DNA from: Anas platyrhynchos
Lineage: Eukaryota; Chordata; Aves; Anseriformes; Anatidae
Length of the DNA: 64,000 bases
Assembly: GCF_047663525.1 (NCBI RefSeq)
Contig: NC_092587.1
Location: 141,222,001 to 141,286,000, forward strand
Reading direction: 5' to 3'
Shown here: one piece after another, positions 58,327-64,000 of the stretch
Layout: every line of letters starts with the position of its first letter
Numbering within the stretch: the stretch's first letter is position 1
Translations under genes and position numbers: made by a program
The notes under the pieces: generated by a model
The model's input: the letters and a program-made list of their open reading frames with translations, nothing else
Told to the model about the DNA's origin: nothing
The model's database searches: none

Positions 58327-61300
58327 GTGGGTACACAGGAAGTGGATGAACAACATCCTGCCCTTAAAGTTGTCTATAAAGATGGTCTTGGTCTTTGTCT
58401 TGTTTGTGGCATTTATATAAAGGAAGTTCAGCGAACTACATTAATTATGGTGTCACTTTCCACATCATTTCACAATAACCACCCAGACAGACATATTTCT
58501 ACAGGCTGATACAGCCTTTTAAAGGTTCTGTAAACTTTTGATAAAACAGGTAGCATTTCTGCTGTTTCATGGCTGATTCTCTAAGCACAATGAGAAATAG
58601 GCAACCCTTCTGTCAATGGCCAACTAGAAGGAAGCTTTTGCTTGTCCTCTCAACCAGACCTGTTCTTCCTTACTTCGTTGAGTGGTACTTACTCAGTGAG
58701 GCTTGCCAAGTAAATCAAATGTAGTAAGGTAATGGTGACATAGCTGAATTTGGTTTCTTTGCACAGCCTGGCATGCTTGGAGCTATTCAAAGAACAAATG
58801 AAATCACTGCATCTGAATTCTTACCATCATAGAATTCTTACCATCACGAGGCAGAAGCGGAAATAAGAGTGAGCTTCAACTGATAGTTGTATTCCTCGTT
58901 TGATCATGAGGAATGACAGAAGGACTAAATCAAATTTTTGTTGTATTAAGTTTTTACGACTAACTTGCACAACAACCGCAATTCAGGATTTACATTTGAA
59001 GTAACAATTCATTTTAAACAAATTATTTTTCATGTATTATTTTGCGCTGTTCTTGAGGTAATATTTTTAAGGTTCTTGCCTGGTTTGTAAAGGTTATTGG
59101 CTGTTATAGGGCTTCATATACTGTAAAATGCTATCCATACTTCTCCAACAACATTGCATACACTATTTTGATAGTGTATAGTTTTAAGTTAGGCTTCAAT
59201 TGTTGATCTGTTAACTAGTTAATGTTCAAGTTAGAAGCTGAAAACCTCATGTTATATTTTTCCATGTATCATTATTGTTGTATTGATTTTACTTTAAAAA
59301 GAAATGAGTCACCGTATTTGAAAAGTTGAATGCTATAAAAGAAAAGCCTACAGGTAGAACAAAGACGCACATGAATATTTCTTTTGGTTATATGTGATTT
59401 CTTATTAATGGCAGGTCAGTCTTTCTCCAATTAGTAAATAATGCTTGAGAAAAAAATTCCTAATCTATGTTGAATGTGATATTAACAGAATTGGCCTTAG
59501 GGGTGATGACTGTGGTAGTATGGCCACTTTGTTCTGCAAAGTAGTACAGATTTAGCATATTATTGGGTACAGATATCTGTCTAAATTAGCAGAAGTGAAG
59601 CCAGTTGCCTAGCTGTGGTACTTCAGGGTTAGACAATACCTGATATAGGCTTGTGGGTTGTCATGGACCTATACTTTTCATATCAAGTCTGAACTTGACT
59701 TTAAAGCTTTATTGCTTTATTGATGACCTTGAGCAGTCATCCATATAGCGACTTCACTAAATATGGTGATAAAAAGTTATTAAATTTAAAAACTCACTCT
59801 ACTGCCAGCATCTAAATAACAGGATAAAATGCATGCTCTGGCATGGAGCAAGGAACATATCTGAATCACCTGCAAAAGGAGGTTGCCATAACAAGTCTTA
59901 AAAAAGGCACAACAGAGGAAAGTTGTGATAACCCTTAATTCACAATACTTGTGGTTTTGTGATTTTTTTGAGAATTTGGAATAATGGTAGTAAATATACA
60001 GTAAATTACAAGGACTATGTAAAACTAATATGATAAAAATATAAACTCAATATTGAGGGAAAAAGTCTTTTATTTAGAAGAAAGAGATTAGGGAAAAAGA
60101 CCCCAAGTAAAATTATTAGGATAAAGTTTCTTAAAATGATTAGTTGTTAGAAAACACAAAAATGTCTGATCCTTTGTGAAATGTTTTGATTTGCTGATTT
60201 GTCAAAGCAAGAAACAGAAGAAAAAGTTTTTGATTTTATCAAAGTATTCATATGCAATTAAGAGTTTTGATTTTCAGTTATGAAACTCTATTTTCATTTT
60301 CTTAGATGCTACATTATGATACTATCTTATAAAAATGTGTTTTGAAAAAAGGGACTTTTATTAAGATAAAAGTTTCTGAAATAAAATATTTCAACCAGCA
60401 TGAAACAATATTTATTTATTTATTTATTTAGAATATCTTTCTGTTAGACATATATGGATATCTTTTTTTTTTTTTTTAATTTTTTCTTAGGATCAGAATG
60501 CAGAATGAAGGTCGTTGAAATAATACCCATAAGTGTTTTTTTGTTTGTTTTTTGTTTTTCTTGGGATTTTCATGGGATCTTGGGATTATTTTATCTGATG
60601 ATTCCCACTGTTGGCAAACATATTAAAGGTGTTACATTTCAGAAAATATAGAAGATTATTTTCTAAATCAGTTTACTGCAGTGAAGGAGGACTTTTATTA
60701 GTCTCTATGGAGAGGAAAATATTGTGGACTAATGAACTGGTTTAAGACTTACTAAGACTGACAGAATGGAGTTTGTGTTGTCTCAGAGCATTTATAATAG
60801 CCTTTTGTTTTAAAGTAGACATTCTAAGATAGTTTTGTTTATATATTTTATTTTAAAGTATTTAATTTATATATGATAATTTGTAAACAATATAGGAAAA
60901 TATTTTTTTTAGCTGCTTAGGCAGTTTTAGTGAACAAAGTGTCAATCCAATTTACTGCAGATTTTCGGGAAGTGTATGACAACATAGCACTGACAGATTT
61001 TGCAAACTATTTTTTCCTGCTGTGTTGCAACTGACAATGTGCAACAAGAAAGAGGTGAAAATGATGTAACAGTGTATAGTGTATTATTCACTTATTTTTA
61101 TTTTTGACTTAAAGAAGAGTGAGATTTTTTTCCAGTTAAAGTGTTTTGCTGAAACACAGCATATATAGCCAAAGATGCATATGTTGATGTGTTTTCACAT
61201 TTCTTAGTAGAGTAGTGTTCAGCCATTATTTCAGAATTAATAGACTTCACTTGAAAGCCTGAGTGTGCATGTTCATCAAAAAAATCTTTAAAATGAAGGA

Positions 61301-63560
61301 TTTCATATGTATTTGGTGTGGGAGTGGTAAGAAGAAAATCTGTGTCACACATATTTGTATTTCTAATTTATATGGGTTTTCATAACTTATATCCTGTGGT
61401 TGTCCAAAAAAAAAAAAAAAAAAAAAAAAAAGAACACAAACCAAAACAACCAACCAAAAAAAAAAAAAAAAAAAAAAAAAACACCAAAAAACAGGTCATC
61501 TTGCTGCTCTATATTTGTGAGCTTGAAAATCTTGCTGCTCTGTATTTATGAACTTGAAATAGAGAGAACAATAATATTGTGCACTGGAAGGCTGATTGTC
61601 ACTTTCTTGATGTAGATAGAAATACAGCACTGGGTTTGTGCAGTGAAATAACTAAAGGATTACAGAATTGGATATGTATGCAGTCTTTATGGCAAACTCA
61701 GATTATATTCTCTAAGGGCTTTCACTTCCTTGCATTCTCTCTTGGGTCAATCTATTTTTTGTTGTTCCTTCTTGGTGGGTTTTATGAGTGAAGTTGAAAG
61801 GCTGTTAAGCCAGCAGCCAGTTTTATAGCCCCAAGAGTATCACTAAAGAATTGCAGCAAGTGAAGACCGAGACAGGAATATAACAGCTCAGACACTAGCA
61901 GTTTAAGCAATAATTATTTTTTTTTTTGGTGGTGTAGAAAATAATGCGTATTGCAGACAAATAGAAATTATATAAGCCAAATTAATCTCAGTTTTGCATA
62001 GGTATGTTTTTGTCACCTTCCAGAGTGTTGGTCCTTGCCAGAGTTTGTCTTGTCAGCTAGAATATTGTGATCCACTTTGGCTGAAATCCTCATTTTTTGG
62101 AAGTGATTTCCCTAAAATAATGATGGAAAAAATCCTCTATGAAGTAATGTTGCTGAGGAGAGCATGTGGTTTTATTGATCATTTTCTTCCATTTGCTGAA
62201 TCTAGGTACTAAACTTATATTTATTTTATGGCCAGATCCATAATTGCATCTCCAGCATTATTCAGATACAAGTGTAATGTCTAAAAGAGCACACAGATTT
62301 GGTGAAATTCATTGGAACTAATATATATGACTACACCTTAGCTATTTACCTTAGGTACCTTTATTGTCATAGAGAGAGAGAAGTCTTTCTGGGGCACAGA
62401 TTATCTTGTCCTAAAAAACACTTGTGAAATAGGTCATGTAAACTGCTCTCTGAGAGGTTACTGAGTGTTATCCCACTGCTGACTGTGGTGTGTAGGTCTG
62501 GTTTAAATGTGTAAATGTGATGTTGAAGAACAGATGAGAAGGACTCCACCTACTGCGAATACATCTCTGATGAAAATGTTCTGATAAGGTTTTTCCTGTT
62601 TATGACACTGCAGTTAACCGATTAAGAAACCAAACCCTGTTTAGATTTAGATAGTCAATTGCAACTATGAATAATGAATACTACGAGTAAGGAGAAAAAT
62701 CTGCAGGCTGAAAAAGGACTGCAATATGAAGAGGGTGAGCAAAGCAATTCTGTTTTGGGGAGTTGATAAGGGAAAAAAAAAAAAAAGAAATCTCAAGCCA
62801 AATTCATCCTGTAAGTGATGTTGTAATGGTTCTTCTGACTCTTTTAACAGTAAAAGGTATATCACGCTAGAAGGGTATGAAAGCTGATACACTTGTCAGA
62901 CTTGTTTCTCCATTTCAACCTCTTTGTCCCTTAGCCATTTTCAGTGAAATAGTTCTTTGCTTGTTTCAGTTCTCCTGGGAGCAATTCCTTTTTCTTTTCT
63001 TGGAGGCAGGAAGATTCAAACTTATTTATGAAGACATGTCTGACACCAGAAGGAAGTGTTCAGTGATTACTACTTTTGCTTTGTCAGACCCTGTTTGTTT
63101 AGTAAAAATGAGAGCTGAGCTTTAGGCATTAATTGTAAAACCTCACCCATTAATTTACAGGCAGAAAAAAAACTTTCTCTTAAGCCCTAACTTTGCCAAA
63201 GTGAGATTAACTTCACCAAATTTAAGCCCAAACTCCTTCAGGTTCTTTTCCCTTTGTAGCCATGTATTTGGACATATCCAGCAATGAAATAATTCACAGC
63301 TATAATCTGAGTCATTAGGGAAATATGTAGATAGAATATATTAGATACCTGAATGATCACATTCAGCTTCTAAATAGTCAGAAGAGGCATTTTTGGAGCA
63401 TACTCACCTGACTTTTTATAGATATGGGATGTGATGAACATGCTCTAGAAGAAAGAGTTCATGGCTTTTCCATCAACCTGGGGTAGTCATTAAACTGTAG
63501 ACCTCTGATCAGTAGAGAATGAGAGAAAAAGAGATTAATTCCTTCCAACATGACTTCTTG
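58327..63560 (+). other. IL18R1: IL18R1 intron after the Ig1 exon
   Basis: More than 5 kb of AT-rich intron. No match to the expected next exon (start of Ig2) was found. A T-rich acceptor-like site at about 60491 is followed by SECRMKVVEI, which then loses any similarity, so I do not call it an exon. It includes two long A runs at about 61406-61431 and 61457-61481. Confidence 0.5.
61496..61558. repeat. Imperfect tandem duplication of about 31 bp
   Basis: Two copies of a unit starting TCTTGCTGCTCT and ending with AGCTTGAAAA or AACTTGAAA lie side by side with few differences, just after two A-rich tracts. Confidence 0.85.
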
Positions 63561-63567
63561 GGCAGAC

Positions 63568-64000
63568 ATAGAATCATGCAACACATTGGGTTGGAAGGGT
63601 TCTTAAAGATCATCTAGTTCCCATACCCTGCCATAGGGATGCCGCCCACTAGATCAGGTTGCTCAGGGCCTCATCCAACCTTACCTTGAACACCTCAAGG
63701 GATGGGGCATCCACAGCTTCTCTGGGCAATCTGCCAGTGCCTCACCACCCTCTGAATGAAGAATTTCCTCCTAACATCTAATCTAAATCTCCTCTTTTAG
63801 TTTAAAGCCATTCCCCCTCATCCTGTCATTGTCTGCCCAAGAAAGAAGATGCTCTCCATCTTTTTTATAAACCACCTTTAAGCATTGAAAAGCCACAATG
63901 AGGTCACTTCTGAACCTTCTCTTCTTCAGGCTGAACATCCCCAGCTCTCTCAGCCTTTCTTCACAGGAGAGGTGTTCCAGCCCTCTGATCAACCTTGTGG
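63568..64000 (-). mobile_element. CR1 LINE fragment (antisense), runs off the window
   Basis: Starts with reversed CR1 3' end (ATAGAATCATGCAACACATT, GGGTTGGAAGGGTTC). On the minus strand it encodes the familiar GLEHLSCEERLRELGMFSL and FRSDLIVAFQCLK segments. The element continues past 64000. Confidence 0.96.

Noticed and set aside
60492..60651. Possible next IL18R1 exon after a T-rich acceptor (SECRMKVVEI)
   Set aside because: Only a few residues vaguely resemble the Ig2 start; no Ig cysteine-tryptophan pattern follows and no donor is in the right place.

Overview
The window is a stretch of vertebrate, almost certainly bird, genomic DNA. It carries part of the interleukin-1 receptor family cluster, with all three genes on the + strand. 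The bird call rests on compact genes, several CR1 LINE fragments of avian type, and solo LTRs that resemble families common in bird genomes. These LTRs look more like a non-galliform (neoavian) species than chicken, but that is inference from remembered repeat consensus, not a search.

Layout. (1) 1-~5.1 kb: the 3' end of IL1RL2 (IL-36 receptor), comprising the last half of Ig domain 3, the transmembrane exon and two TIR exons, with stop at 3464 and a 3'UTR. (2) ~5.1-27.8 kb: intergenic DNA with CR1 fragments, LTRs and an (AAT)n microsatellite, and no credible gene. (3) ~27.8-50.2 kb: complete coding sequence of IL1RL1 (ST2, the IL-33 receptor in mammals) in ten coding exons, predicted 534 aa, with signal peptide, three Ig domains, a TM segment and a TIR domain. 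A candidate alternative terminal exon with its own poly(A) signal lies between the Ig3 and TM exons, as expected for a soluble or decoy form. (4) ~53.3-64 kb: the 5' end of IL18R1 (IL-18 receptor alpha), with a CpG-rich promoter, a candidate second 5'UTR exon, the signal-peptide exon and the first Ig exon. The gene continues beyond the window.

The order IL1RL2 - IL1RL1 - IL18R1 in one orientation matches the mammalian cluster. All three products are single-pass receptors that would pair with an accessory chain (IL1RAP for IL1RL2 and IL1RL1, IL18RAP for IL18R1) and signal through TIR-MyD88. Exon phases are shared between paralogues (phase 1 after the signal exon, phase 2 after the Ig1 exon, phase 1 on both sides of the TM exon), which supports the exon models.

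No previously undescribed multi-gene system was seen. The most interesting items are the candidate soluble/decoy ST2 terminal exon, an 87-nt in-frame stop-free mini-intron inside Ig2 of IL1RL1, a GATA plus AP-1/NF-E2 motif cluster upstream of IL1RL1, a two-codon uORF that would be created by splicing in IL18R1, and a repeat-built splice acceptor in IL1RL2.
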